This document shows positions 25,277 to 33,982 of a DNA stretch of 64,000 nucleotides, piece by piece (positions within the stretch are counted from its first letter, which is position 1; every line of letters begins with the position of its first letter). The position numbers were made by a program, and so were the translations under genes. The notes under the pieces were generated by a model. The model searched no databases and was not told the origin of the DNA. It worked only from the letters and a program-made list of their open reading frames with translations. Where the stretch lies: NCBI RefSeq assembly GCF_012844365.1, contig NZ_CP051626.1, positions 3,348,001-3,412,000 on the forward strand, read 5' to 3'. The stretch comes from Brevibacterium sp. 'Marine' (lineage in GTDB: Bacteria > Actinomycetota > Actinomycetes > Actinomycetales > Brevibacteriaceae).

Positions 25277-25630
25277 ATGGCCAGTGTGACTGAACTCGTG
25301 AAGCGCTACTACTCCACCGTCGACGCCGGAGATGCGGGCGCCACCTCGGCGCTGTTCGCCGCCGACGCCAGCTACGATCGGCCCGGCTATCCGACGATGG
25401 TCGGCCAGCAGATCACTGATTTCTACCATGGTGAACGCGTCATCGAATCCGGTGCGCATTCGCTGCAGGAGATCCTCGTCGACGGCGATCGGGCGTCCAG
25501 TCGCGGTGTCTTCAGCGGTCGTCTCAGGGACGGATCCGAGACCTCGGTGGGATTCGCGGACTTCTTCCTCTTCGACACCGAGGGCCTCATCGCCGAGCGC
25601 ACCACGTACTTCTACCAAGCAGCGGTCTGA
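25277..25630 (+). CDS. SnoaL-like (NTF2-fold) protein
   Basis: A 117-residue protein with the NTF2/SnoaL pattern: LVKRYYSTVDAGDAGATSAL then FAADASYDRPGYPTMVG, a central IESGAHSLQEILVDGDRASS and a final strand pair FADFFLFDTEGLIAERTTYF. Such proteins are small cone-shaped dimers acting as isomerases, hydratases or binding proteins; function here is unknown. TACGGT (25265-25270) lies 6 nt before ATG 25277, so the mRNA is probably leaderless. It converges on the DUF981 gene. Confidence 0.75.
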   Translation: MASVTELVKRYYSTVDAGDAGATSALFAADASYDRPGYPTMVGQQITDFYHGERVIESGAHSLQEILVDGDRASSRGVFSGRLRDGSETSVGFADFFLFDTEGLIAERTTYFYQAAV

Positions 25631-25644
25631 GCCGCTGCGGCTGA

Positions 25645-26445
25645 TCACATCGTGTTGACGATCAGTCCGATGTGCGTGTAGAAGTTCATCGCGCCGAAGA
25701 GGACGAACACGATTCCGGTGATCGACCAGACCACGCCGGTCACGGAGATCGAAGCACCGCGGACCGGCGCGTCGACCGGGGTGCCCAGCACCCTGCGCAC
25801 CGCGAAGGGAAACAGCACCGCTCCGAGACCGACCAGGGCGAAGAGCAGTGACATGAATGTGGCTTCGATGACCGGGTAGTCAGCGAAGGCGCCGGAGATC
25901 GGCTCCTGCGGTGGCGCGGCGAAGAGCTGGTAGACGGTTCCCGCGAGAGCGATGGCGAAGAGCGCCAATCCGAGCGCGGCGATAAAGATCGACAGCGGCT
26001 TCACCGTGCTTGCCGCCATGCCCAGCGGATCGGCATCGGCTTTGAGGTCGGCCCCGCGCTTCCACAGATACCAAGCAGCGGCAAGCATAAGCACACCGAA
26101 GGCGAGGCTCGTCTCACCGAAGATGACGTTGTCGAAGGCGAATCCGCCCGCCGCCAAAGGCCAGGTGAGGGTCATGTGCAGGCCGGTCAGGGTGAGGATG
26201 AGTCCCAGCACGCCGAAGATCAGCGCCCATCCGTCGGTGCTGAGCACATGTCGGCCTCCGCGCCATTTCGATCCAGCGCCGTCAGCTGCTCCGGCCGCCG
26301 CTCCGGCACGGCGCAGTTCCCGGTAGAACAGGACGACGGCGAGCAGTCCGGCTCCGACCGCCACTGACATGATCGTGTTGTAGGTGGGCATCGCGGCCCA
26401 ATCGATCATTCCCGGCGTTTCGACGCCGGTGAAGAATCCGCCCAT
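25645..26445 (-). CDS. DUF981 family membrane protein
   Basis: A 266-residue protein with about six to seven hydrophobic helices. The order WAAMPTYNTIMSVAVGAGLL, then TLTGLHMTLTWPLAAGGFAF with FDNVIFGETSLAFGVLMLAA, and finally SITGIVFVLFGAMNFYTHIG matches the DUF981 family of predicted membrane proteins of unknown role. ATG 26445 is preceded by a perfect AGGAGG-type site. The leader folds into a multi-branched structure whose closing stem touches the ribosome site (see 26460-26543), so expression may be controlled at translation. Confidence 0.75.
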   Translation of the reverse strand: MGGFFTGVETPGMIDWAAMPTYNTIMSVAVGAGLLAVVLFYRELRRAGAAAGAADGAGSKWRGGRHVLSTDGWALIFGVLGLILTLTGLHMTLTWPLAAGGFAFDNVIFGETSLAFGVLMLAAAWYLWKRGADLKADADPLGMAASTVKPLSIFIAALGLALFAIALAGTVYQLFAAPPQEPISGAFADYPVIEATFMSLLFALVGLGAVLFPFAVRRVLGTPVDAPVRGASISVTGVVWSITGIVFVLFGAMNFYTHIGLIVNTM

Positions 26446-26459
26446 GGTGATTTCCTCCT

Positions 26460-26543
26460 GAGGTGATCGCATTGCGGCGCCCGGGGCAGGTTGCCGCGGA
26501 GCCCCAATGCACTTGCTCCCATGACAACGCTGGGAGTCACCTC
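26460..26543 (-). ncRNA. Structured 5-prime leader, possible riboswitch
   Basis: Read on the bottom strand, GAGGTGA and TCACCTC (7 bp) enclose an RNA with a hairpin CTCCCA/TGGGAG and a second arm GCATTG/CAATGC that holds GGGGC/GCCCC and the word CGGCAACC. The closing stem ends directly before the AGGAGG of the DUF981 gene. GGCAACC and the multi-helix junction recall SAM-class riboswitches of actinobacteria, but I cannot match it to a named class by eye. Confidence 0.45.
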
Positions 26544-26622
26544 AAAGATTCCTTATTCGTCCTGGTGAAGGTGTCTGTCTCGTCACCAAAACGGGCCGAC
26601 GGTCACCACATGGGCAGACGAT

Positions 26623-27543
26623 TCAGCGCCCCTGACCGCGGGCTTCGAGGACAGCTTTCTGGATCCGGTCGCGGACGGCGGCGGCCTGAGGGGTCGGTTG
26701 GGGTCCGTAGGCCTCTTCGACCTGCTCGAAGACGTCTTCCATAGCTGCGGGGTCGACGTCGACGGGCAGATCCTCAATGGCGGCGAAGGCCGGGCCGATA
26801 TGGTCCATGAAGCCGCGGATCCCGTCCTCTCCCCCGCCGAAGTGCATGCCTTCGAACTGGCCGATGGCCGACCATCGCAAACCCAGCGAATTCTTCAGCA
26901 CCGAGTCGAGGTCCTCGGCGGTGACGACCCCGTTCTGCACGAGCGAGATCGCTTCCCTCATCAGCGCATTCTGCAGCCGGTTGCCGACGAATCCGCGGAT
27001 CTCACGCCGCAGCACCACCGGTTCGCGCTCGCAGCTGCGATAGAACTCGACCGCGGCGTCCACGGTCTCCTGGGAGGTCTGCTGGGAGGGCACGACCTCG
27101 ACGAGCGGCATCAGGTGCGGCGGATTGAACGGGTGGCCGACGATGACGCGAGATGCTGCGGACTCCGGGAGCGCGGCCGCGATCACTGAGGCCGGGATCG
27201 TCGACGACGAGGTTGCGAACACGGCCCCGGCAGGCGCCGCCTCGGCGATCTGAGCGAACAGCACCGGCTTCGATTCGGGATCCTCGGGACCGGATTCCTG
27301 GACGAAGACGACACCGGCCACGGCGGCTTCGACGGTCTCGGCGATGTCGACGGTGCCGACCTGCGAGGCCAGCTCGTTCCGGGCGGAAGCGTCGGCGGTC
27401 ACCTCGGCCTGCAGCTCGGCGACCACCTCGGCGAGGTCGGGACGCGGGTCGAAGACCCGCACCGTGTACCCGCTGCGGGCGAAGAGGAAGGCGAACGACC
27501 GGCCGATGGTTCCGGCGCCGATGACGGCGACTGTTGAGCTCAT
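26623..27543 (-). CDS. 3-hydroxyacyl-CoA dehydrogenase family protein
   Basis: A 306-residue NAD-dependent dehydrogenase. The N-terminal Rossmann motif is VAVIGAGTIGRSFAFLFARS; the catalytic region includes TSSSTIPASVI, VIVGHPFNPPHLMPLVEVVP with the active-site His, and RGFVGNRLQNALMREAISLV. The length and the single C-terminal domain resemble L-gulonate 3-dehydrogenase, carnitine dehydrogenase or short 3-hydroxyacyl-CoA dehydrogenases, so the substrate is open. TAGCCT (bottom strand, 27550-27555) 6 nt before the ATG marks a leaderless start. Confidence 0.8.
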   Translation of the reverse strand: MSSTVAVIGAGTIGRSFAFLFARSGYTVRVFDPRPDLAEVVAELQAEVTADASARNELASQVGTVDIAETVEAAVAGVVFVQESGPEDPESKPVLFAQIAEAAPAGAVFATSSSTIPASVIAAALPESAASRVIVGHPFNPPHLMPLVEVVPSQQTSQETVDAAVEFYRSCEREPVVLRREIRGFVGNRLQNALMREAISLVQNGVVTAEDLDSVLKNSLGLRWSAIGQFEGMHFGGGEDGIRGFMDHIGPAFAAIEDLPVDVDPAAMEDVFEQVEEAYGPQPTPQAAAVRDRIQKAVLEARGQGR

Positions 27544-27707
27544 GTGTCCAGGCTATACCTGCCCCATCTGCTCAACCGGCGGAGTTCACTGGGGCGTGCG
27601 AGAACATTCACCCAGGCGCGCGTGGGCACGCTCCGGCCGGTTCACCGTACTCGAATCGTTGCCGTGCGCCTCCCGCCGAGGTCACGTCCTGGTGGCACAA
27701 TGTCACC

Positions 27708-28571
27708 ATGAGCGCGAACCCAGAACTGAGAACTGTGGACTCGGAGATCCTCGCCCTGGCGGAAGACGAATACGCCGCCGCGGCAGAGACCGCGCGCATC
27801 GAGGTGCGCGAGATCCACACCGCCGACGAAGCGGCCAAGGCCTCAATGCTGCTCGACGAAGTCTGGAATGTCGACGAAACCGGCACGAACGTGTTCGAAC
27901 CCAGCCTCATCATCGCCTTCGCCCACGCCGGCAACTACGTCTCCGCCGCATACAGCGTCGACGAACCCGACGAGATGATCGGCGTGACCATCGGATTCTT
28001 CGGCCAGCCGCTGGGCACGGTCATGCATTCGCATATCGCCGGCGTCCGCCACCAGATCATCGGCCGCGGCGCCGGGTCCGCGATGAAGCTGCACCAGCGC
28101 CTGTGGTGCCTCAACTTAGGCATCACCGAGATGACCTGGACCTTCGACCCGCTCATCGCCCGCAATGCGTACTTCAACTTCCAACGTCTGGGCGTCGGCA
28201 TGGTCGAATACCTCGAGGACTTCTACGGGCAGATGCGCGACGGAGTGAACTCCGGCCAGGCCAGCGACCGGATGATGGTGTCATGGCCGCTCGACCGTCC
28301 TGCCCGGGCATCGGTCGTCGATCCCGGATCGGCGTTCCCCTGCCTGCGCGCCGATGACGACGGGGAACCGCTCCTGAGCGAGGTGCCGAAGGAGACCGAG
28401 TTCGTCTCGCTGGACTTCCCCTCCGACATCGAGGACCTGCGCGGTCAGGATGCCGAGCTCGCCAGCCGCTGGCGTTTGGCGCTGCGCACCGCGCTGACCG
28501 GCCTCGTCGGCGACGGCTGGGTCGTCGACACCTGCCTCAAGGGTGGGACCTACCTCCTCCACCATCCCTGA
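27708..28571 (+). CDS. GNAT-superfamily acetyltransferase-like protein
   Basis: A 287-residue protein of the predicted GNAT group typified by COG3375. The acetyl-CoA fold region includes MIGVTIGFFGQPLGTVMHSH, then VRHQIIGRGAGSAMKLHQRL (the R/Q-x-x-G-x-G/A pyrophosphate loop) and FDPLIARNAYFNFQRLGVGM. The C-terminal third has no clear match. CACAAT 6 nt before ATG 27708 suggests leaderless translation. Acceptor unknown. Confidence 0.75.
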   Translation: MSANPELRTVDSEILALAEDEYAAAAETARIEVREIHTADEAAKASMLLDEVWNVDETGTNVFEPSLIIAFAHAGNYVSAAYSVDEPDEMIGVTIGFFGQPLGTVMHSHIAGVRHQIIGRGAGSAMKLHQRLWCLNLGITEMTWTFDPLIARNAYFNFQRLGVGMVEYLEDFYGQMRDGVNSGQASDRMMVSWPLDRPARASVVDPGSAFPCLRADDDGEPLLSEVPKETEFVSLDFPSDIEDLRGQDAELASRWRLALRTALTGLVGDGWVVDTCLKGGTYLLHHP

Positions 28572-28616
28572 GGACCCATTCACCTCGGCGTCACTTGGCC
28601 CGTGTTCACTGATGTG

Positions 28617-29855
28617 ATGACGACTGCACCTGCCCGCACCGCCGAGGTGGCCGGTTCGTTCCTGCGCCTGGGCCTGACATCGTTCGGCGGTCCCATCGCC
28701 CACCTCGGGTACTTCCGTGAGACCTTCGTCGGCCGCCGCGCGTGGCTGGATGACCGCGCATACGCCGACCTCGTGGCCGTGTGCCAGATGCTGCCCGGCC
28801 CCGCGTCGAGCCAGGTCGGAATGGGACTCGGGCTGCGCCGTGCGGGCCTGCCGGGGCTCGCAGCCGCGTGGGTGAGCTTCACCCTGCCGTCGGCGATTCT
28901 GCTCACCCTCTTCGCGCTCGGGCTCTCGGCCTTCGGCGACCTCGGCGATGCCGGGTGGCTGCTCGGGCTCAAGGCCGCCGCGGTGGCCGTCGTCGCCGGT
29001 GCCGTGCAGTCGATGGCGACAACGCTGACCCCCGATGCCCGGCGGGCGAGCATCGCCGCTGCCGCCCTCATCCTCCTGCTCGTCATCCCGGATTCGATCG
29101 TGCCGACGGCCCTCGTCCAGATCGCAGCGATCATCCTCGGCGGAGTGCTCGGCCTCGTGTGGCTGAAACGGCCCCACAAAGGTGGGAAAGAGCAGGAATC
29201 CCCCGCCGAGGCGGCCGCCCCCGAGAATAGGGTCGCCTCCCGCGGCGCCAGACGGCTGGGCATCGGCGCCCTCATCGCCTTCGCCGCGTTGCTGCTCGGA
29301 CTGCCCGCACTCACTGCGGCGACCGGGGACGCGACCATTCGCCTCATCGACATCTTCTATCGGGCCGGAGCCCTGGTCTTCGGCGGTGGCCACGTCGTCC
29401 TGCCCCTGCTCGAGGCCGAACTCGTGCCCACGGGGCTGATCGACCACGATACGTTCCTCGCCGGCTACGGCGCCGCTCAGGCCGTCCCCGGTCCGCTGTT
29501 CACCTTCGCTGCGTTCCTCGGAGCGTCGATGATGACGGGACCGACCGGTATCCTCGGCGCCGCCATCGCCCTGCTGGCGATCTTCCTTCCCGCCGGTCTG
29601 CTGGTGATCGGGATCCTGCCGTTCTGGGAACGGCTGCGTGCCTGGGAACCGGCGACGGCGGCACTGACCGGAGTCAATGCCGCCGTCGTGGGGCTGCTGG
29701 GAGCCGCGCTCTACGATCCCGTCTTCGTCGAGGGGATCACCTCGCCTGCGACCCTGGCGCTGGCCGTCGCCGCCTTCGTTGCCGGGACCATGTGGAAGGT
29801 CCCGGCATGGGCGACGGTGATCGGCGCAGGGCTCATCGGCTGGCTGCTGCTGTGA
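28617..29855 (+). CDS. chrA: Chromate transporter ChrA
   Basis: A 412-residue two-domain (long-chain) CHR protein. Both repeats carry the CHR signature: LGLTSFGGPIAHLGYFRETF and AVCQMLPGPASSQVGMGLGL in the first, and FGGGHVVLPLLEAELV with AAQAVPGPLFTFAAFLGA in the second. ChrA exports chromate through the membrane. The start is ATG 28617 or GTG 28602; I prefer 28617 because TTCACT lies 6 nt before it. The linker between the halves carries a CCGAGGCGG copy at 29206-29214, encoding AEAA. Confidence 0.9.
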   Translation: MTTAPARTAEVAGSFLRLGLTSFGGPIAHLGYFRETFVGRRAWLDDRAYADLVAVCQMLPGPASSQVGMGLGLRRAGLPGLAAAWVSFTLPSAILLTLFALGLSAFGDLGDAGWLLGLKAAAVAVVAGAVQSMATTLTPDARRASIAAAALILLLVIPDSIVPTALVQIAAIILGGVLGLVWLKRPHKGGKEQESPAEAAAPENRVASRGARRLGIGALIAFAALLLGLPALTAATGDATIRLIDIFYRAGALVFGGGHVVLPLLEAELVPTGLIDHDTFLAGYGAAQAVPGPLFTFAAFLGASMMTGPTGILGAAIALLAIFLPAGLLVIGILPFWERLRAWEPATAALTGVNAAVVGLLGAALYDPVFVEGITSPATLALAVAAFVAGTMWKVPAWATVIGAGLIGWLLL

Positions 29856-29922
29856 TCGGTCAGGCCCGGGGCCCGGCCGATCCCTGCCCGGATCAGTCTC
29901 TGCCTAGCTCAACCTGCTGAGA

Positions 29923-31554
29923 TCAGGACTCTTCCCAGTCCTTGCGCAGCAGCTTCTTGTCGAGTTTGCCCACCGAGGTGCGCGGCATCTCGTCGACGAC
30001 CCTGACTTCGTCGGGCATCTGCCACTTGGCGAAACGAGCACTCAGCGTTTCGACGATCGCGTCCCTGGTCACCTCGGCGCCGGGGTTGGCGACGACGTAC
30101 GCGACGGGACGCTCATCCCACTTCTCGTCGGGGACGCCGATGACGGCGGCCTCACTGACGTCGGGGTTGTCGAGGATCGCGTTCTCCATGTCGATCGACG
30201 AGATCCACTCGCCTCCGGACTTGATGACGTCCTTGAGACGGTCGGTGATCTTGAGGTAGCCGTACTCGTCGATGGTGCCGACGTCACCCGACCGCCACCA
30301 GCCGTCGAGGAAGCGATCGGCATTGTCGGGCAGCTGATAGTAGGACTCGGTGATCCAGGGGCCGCGCATGAGCAGCTCGCCCATGGACTTTCCGTCGCGT
30401 GGCAGCTCATTGCCCTCGGGGTCGACGGTCTTCATCTCGACACCGATGATCGGCAGGCCCTGCGAGCGCTTGAGATCCCACTTCTCCTCCTCGTCGAGGT
30501 CGAGACCGGGACGGATCTTCCAGTTCGTCGACGCCAGCGGCGTGGTTTCGGTGGCACCGTAGCCATGGATGACATCAGCTCCGGTGACCTCCTTGAACCC
30601 GCGCATCATCGACAGCGGCGGCTCCGAAGATCCGGAGACGAGGCGGACCCCGGAGAGGTCCGGAGCCTGCGGCATCTTCTTCATCATCTGCAGCATCGGC
30701 CCGAAGATGGCAGGGGCGCCGTTGGCCAAGGTGACCTTCTCCTCGACGAATGCCTGGGCGATGGCGCCGAACTCCTCGGCGGCGAACTTGCCCGGCAGGA
30801 CGAGTTTGGCACCGGCGGCCACCGCGTTCTGCGGGAATCCCCACGACAGCACATGGAACATCGGCGTGATGGGCATGACGCAGTCGTCGAAGCCCGCGTG
30901 GAGTGCGGCCAGACCGCCCATGGTGTGCAGGTAGATCGAGCGGTGCGAGTAGTAGACGCCCTTGGGCCGGCCGGTGGTGCCGGTGGTGTATCCGGCGTAG
31001 GCGGCGGTCTTCTCGTCGACGACCGGCCAGTCGAAGGTCTCGGGCTTGTCGGCGATGAGATCTTCGTAGGAGACGACGTTGTTCAGGCTCGTCTCGATCT
31101 CGGCGATCGGTTTGTCGGTCATGACGACCCAGCCCTTGACGTCGAGCTTCGGGGCCAGCGATTCGGCGACGGTCAGCAGAGATTCGTCGACGAAGATCCA
31201 GTCCGACTTCGAGTGGCTGACGACGTAGGCGAGGTCTTCGGGAGCCAGACGCAGGTTGAGCTGGAGCATGGTCGCGGCCACACCGGGGACGGCGAAGTAG
31301 AGCTCGAGGTGGCGGCGGGAGTTCCAGTCGAGGACTCCGACCATAGAGCCGGCGCCGACGCCGAGGTCGGCGAGGCCCTGCGCGAGCTGAGCCATGCGCT
31401 TGAATTCGTCGGCGTAGTTCGACCGGCCCCAGGAGCCGTCCGAACGGCGGTAGACGACCTCGACATCACCGAAGACGGTGGCTGCGTGGCGGATGAGGCT
31501 GGTGGTGTTGAGCTGGTAGCTGTCGCCGAGGGTGGACGGAATTCCTGTCAGCAT
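29923..31554 (-). CDS. Fatty acyl-CoA ligase (AMP-forming)
   Basis: A 543-residue adenylate-forming enzyme that activates a fatty acid to its CoA ester via an acyl-adenylate. The P-loop is [18 protein letters not shown]; further motifs are [33 protein letters not shown] and the hinge [14 protein letters not shown], with the late catalytic Lys near [14 protein letters not shown]. It is closest in pattern to medium/long-chain ligases of the AlkK type. ATG 31554 follows AGGAG. Near an enoyl-CoA hydratase on the same strand, it fits beta-oxidation. Confidence 0.9.
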   Translation of the reverse strand: MLTGIPSTLGDSYQLNTTSLIRHAATVFGDVEVVYRRSDGSWGRSNYADEFKRMAQLAQGLADLGVGAGSMVGVLDWNSRRHLELYFAVPGVAATMLQLNLRLAPEDLAYVVSHSKSDWIFVDESLLTVAESLAPKLDVKGWVVMTDKPIAEIETSLNNVVSYEDLIADKPETFDWPVVDEKTAAYAGYTTGTTGRPKGVYYSHRSIYLHTMGGLAALHAGFDDCVMPITPMFHVLSWGFPQNAVAAGAKLVLPGKFAAEEFGAIAQAFVEEKVTLANGAPAIFGPMLQMMKKMPQAPDLSGVRLVSGSSEPPLSMMRGFKEVTGADVIHGYGATETTPLASTNWKIRPGLDLDEEEKWDLKRSQGLPIIGVEMKTVDPEGNELPRDGKSMGELLMRGPWITESYYQLPDNADRFLDGWWRSGDVGTIDEYGYLKITDRLKDVIKSGGEWISSIDMENAILDNPDVSEAAVIGVPDEKWDERPVAYVVANPGAEVTRDAIVETLSARFAKWQMPDEVRVVDEMPRTSVGKLDKKLLRKDWEES

Positions 31555-31687
31555 GAGACTCCTTCGTTCGTGCTCCGGTCCCGTCGCGACGTTGTGGCTG
31601 CGACGGGAGAGGTATCGTGATCGCCGGTTTCGTGGTGGGCGGTCGTCACCATCACATCAGCTGTGGAGGCGGCGCGGATGCGGTTGA

Positions 31688-31791
31688 GTCGATTCGTGGT
31701 CAAACAGTTATCAACCGATCCGTAGTCGGGCAGTCATGGACCGATCCGTGGCCAGGCGTTCATGGACCGGCCCGTGGACTGGCAGTCATCA
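31688..31791. repeat. Four tandem 26-bp repeats
   Basis: Four imperfect units (31688-31713, 31714-31739, 31740-31765, 31766-31791) share the pattern ACCGATCCGTGG..GGCAGTCATGG. They fill the gap between the acyl-CoA ligase start and the enoyl-CoA hydratase stop. No gene is seen in 31555-31817. Function unknown; unit spacing near 2.5 helical turns could fit repeated protein sites. Confidence 0.7.
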
Positions 31792-31817
31792 ACAATCTCA
31801 TCCGCGCCGCTCCAGGA

Positions 31818-32579
31818 TCATTCCCCGGTGAAGCCGGGTGCTCTCTTGTCGAGGAAGGCGGCGACTCCCTCGGCGAAGTCCTTACTTGCCCGCAGAGCAT
31901 CCTGCCCTTCGACCTCGCGGTCGAAGGACGAGTCGAGTTCGGCCAGGCTGGCCCGATTGATCGCTCGCTTCGACGAAGTGAGGGCCCGGGTGGGGCCCTG
32001 AGCGAAGACTGCGGCGACTTCTTCGGCACGTTCCAGGTGACTTCCCGCCGGAACGACCTCGCTGGCCAATCCCCAGTCGAGGGCATCGGCGGCCTGCAGC
32101 TTCTCTCCGGTCAGCGCCAGGCGCAGAGCCCGGTGACGCCCGGCCGAGGCGGCGACCAGGGCGGTCGAGCCTCCGTCGGGCATGAGGCCGATCTTCGTGA
32201 ACGGCAGCATGAGGTAGGACTTCTCGCTCATCACCAGATAGTCGCAGGCCAGAGCGAGGGAACAGCCGATGCCAGCGGCCGGTCCGGACACCGCCGCGAT
32301 CGTAGGGATGGGCAGGTCGAGGATCGAGGCGATGATCTCGTTCGCCCCGGCGAGGTCGATGCCTTCGCGCTTCGCCACTCCTCCCTGCAGATCCGCCCCG
32401 GAGCTGAAGGACCGCTGACTGCCGGTGAGGATGAGGGCACGGGAGTTCACGGCCGCCTCGGCGACGGCTGTGCCGATGGCTCGGAACGTCGACTCGTCGA
32501 GCGCATTGAGGCTCTCCGGACGATTGATGGTCACGGTCGTGACATCGCCGCTGACTTCGGTGAGAACACTGGTGGACAA
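31818..32579 (-). CDS. Enoyl-CoA hydratase/isomerase family protein
   Basis: A 253-residue crotonase. Core motifs: TINRPESLNALDESTFRAIG, RSFSSGADLQGG forming the oxyanion hole, SGPAAGIGCSLALACDYLVM and FTKIGLMPDGGSTALV. It hydrates or isomerises enoyl-CoA esters. I place the start at TTG 32579 because GGAG is 6 nt upstream and residues before it do not resemble the family; an in-frame ATG at 32702 would add 41 unrelated residues across the palindrome at 32674. It is probably regulated with the acyl-CoA ligase. Confidence 0.8.
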   Translation of the reverse strand: MSTSVLTEVSGDVTTVTINRPESLNALDESTFRAIGTAVAEAAVNSRALILTGSQRSFSSGADLQGGVAKREGIDLAGANEIIASILDLPIPTIAAVSGPAAGIGCSLALACDYLVMSEKSYLMLPFTKIGLMPDGGSTALVAASAGRHRALRLALTGEKLQAADALDWGLASEVVPAGSHLERAEEVAAVFAQGPTRALTSSKRAINRASLAELDSSFDREVEGQDALRASKDFAEGVAAFLDKRAPGFTGE

Positions 32580-32673
32580 TGCGACTCCTTCGTACGAATC
32601 CGATGATCCGGGTAGCTTTCGGGGCGTCTGCTTCTCTCCGCCCTCGAGACGTACAGAAGCATCTCCCGCCACT

Positions 32674-32687
32674 TTAACGTACGTTAA
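32674..32687. promoter_or_regulatory. Perfect palindrome upstream of enoyl-CoA hydratase
   Basis: TTAACGTACGTTAA, a perfect 14-bp palindrome, lies about 95 nt before the chosen TTG start. Its shape (AACGNNCGTT core) is like operators of TetR-type regulators of fatty-acid degradation in actinobacteria. The regulator is not encoded next to it. Confidence 0.6.
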
Positions 32688-32759
32688 GTTGATCTGCGTC
32701 ACACGTCCGGGCTGATTCGAGGTCGGGGGCCATGCTCGGGTCGCACTCGAACGGTGCCA

Positions 32760-33743
32760 TTATGCCCGGCGGCGGGGACTGCGCTGGTCTTCGGCGTGCA
32801 GCTGCGCGAGATAGCGGTTGTAGGCCTGCAGTTGGGCGTCGCCGTCGCGAGCGGCCTGACGGTCGATTCTGCGGCTGAGACGCTCGTCCGATCTCTGCCA
32901 CTGGATGATCAGCACCCCGAGCATGATCAGGGTGGGGATCTCCGTGAAGGCCCAGGCGATGCCGCCACCGACGAACTGATCGTCCAACGGGTCGATGCCC
33001 CACGGCGCCATACCGTAGTAGCCGGTCAGCAGGGTGCTCGACATCATCACCACGATTCCGAAGAACGCATGGAACGGCACGGTGGCGACGACCTCGAAGA
33101 CTTGGACGACGGTCGGATCGATGCCCAGCCTCCGCTTGCCGTCGGTGCGCGGGGACGGGTCGACGCCGAAGATGTTCCAGAAATAGAGCATGCCGATGGC
33201 CACGAAGTGGATGAACATCAGATTGTGACCCCACATCGTCGACATCAGCCGGTCGAAGATCGGAGTGAAGTAGAGCCCGTAGAGGCTCATGAGGAAGAGT
33301 GCGGTCGTCACGATCGGGTTCGTCAGCACGCGCATCGGGCGGCTGTGGACGACGGCGAGGATGATGCGGCGCAGATTCCACCGTCCCGACCCGGCCGGCA
33401 GAACGCGCAGCATCAGTGTGATCGGCGCGCCGAGGACCAGCAGGATGGGGCTGAGCATCGACAGGATCATGTGTTGGATCATGTGCATGCTGAACAGCTC
33501 CATGCCGTAGCCGTTGAGTGCTGTGCCGTCGACGAGAATCACCGTGACGATGCCCGAGCACCACCAGATCAGGCGGGAGATCGGCCAGCGCACGCCACGA
33601 CGGTGAAGAAGCCACACGCAGAAGGCGTACACCAGCAGACCGGCCGCGGCCAGGATGACGATGACGGGGATCGGCTGCGGATGCCAGTCGATGACTCGTG
33701 AGAAGGTCGGAGGCAGACTCGGGTGCCACATCACCCCGCTCAT
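32760..33743 (-). CDS. CtaG-type cytochrome c oxidase assembly protein
   Basis: A 327-residue membrane protein with about seven helices, matching the caa3_CtaG family: YGMELFSMHMIQHMILSMLS with Met/His copper-type residues, LLVLGAPITLMLRVLP, FIHFVAIGMLYFWNIFGVDP, and PFHAFFGIVVMMSSTLLTG. These proteins help insert copper into cytochrome oxidase or handle copper at the membrane. ATG 33743 has AGGAG six bases upstream; GTG 33764 in frame is an alternative. A 19-bp palindrome lies just upstream. Confidence 0.85.
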   Translation of the reverse strand: MSGVMWHPSLPPTFSRVIDWHPQPIPVIVILAAAGLLVYAFCVWLLHRRGVRWPISRLIWWCSGIVTVILVDGTALNGYGMELFSMHMIQHMILSMLSPILLVLGAPITLMLRVLPAGSGRWNLRRIILAVVHSRPMRVLTNPIVTTALFLMSLYGLYFTPIFDRLMSTMWGHNLMFIHFVAIGMLYFWNIFGVDPSPRTDGKRRLGIDPTVVQVFEVVATVPFHAFFGIVVMMSSTLLTGYYGMAPWGIDPLDDQFVGGGIAWAFTEIPTLIMLGVLIIQWQRSDERLSRRIDRQAARDGDAQLQAYNRYLAQLHAEDQRSPRRRA

Positions 33744-33778
33744 ACTCTGCTCCTGCACGGCCACCCCCTGTCATCTCA

Positions 33779-33797
33779 TTTCTACGTGACGTAGAAA
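33779..33797. promoter_or_regulatory. Operator-like palindrome upstream of ctaG
   Basis: TTTCTACGT and ACGTAGAAA are perfect 9-bp arms around one base. The CTACGT/ACGTAG core is of the type bound by BlaI/CopY-family repressors, which often control copper genes in actinobacteria. Regulator identity is inferred. Confidence 0.6.
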
Positions 33798-33886
33798 TTC
33801 GGTTCGGTGACCACCGTACGCCTCATGCGCGACGCCGTCATCCGTTCGAGGCGGCTGTTGGGGATGGTCGCGGCTCCGCCGCTCCT

Positions 33887-33982
33887 AGGCCAGTGCCGCG
33901 TCGAGCTGGGCGGTTCTCAGGCCAGTGTTGCGTCGAGCTGGGCGGTTCTCAGGCCAGTGTTGCGTCGAGCTGGTCGGCGGTG
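33887..33982. repeat. Three tandem 32-bp copies of a gene 3-prime end
   Basis: Copies at 33887-33918, 33919-33950 and 33951-33982 share AGGCCAGTG..GCGTCGAGCTGG. The third is the real end of the GNAT gene (its stop is 33949-33951); the others lie beyond the stop and repeat the last codons (LDATLA). Because 32 is not a multiple of three, the copies fall in different frames. Confidence 0.8.

Noticed and set aside
31688..31791. CRISPR array
   Set aside because: The units are directly adjacent without spacers and diverge from one another; no cas gene is present.
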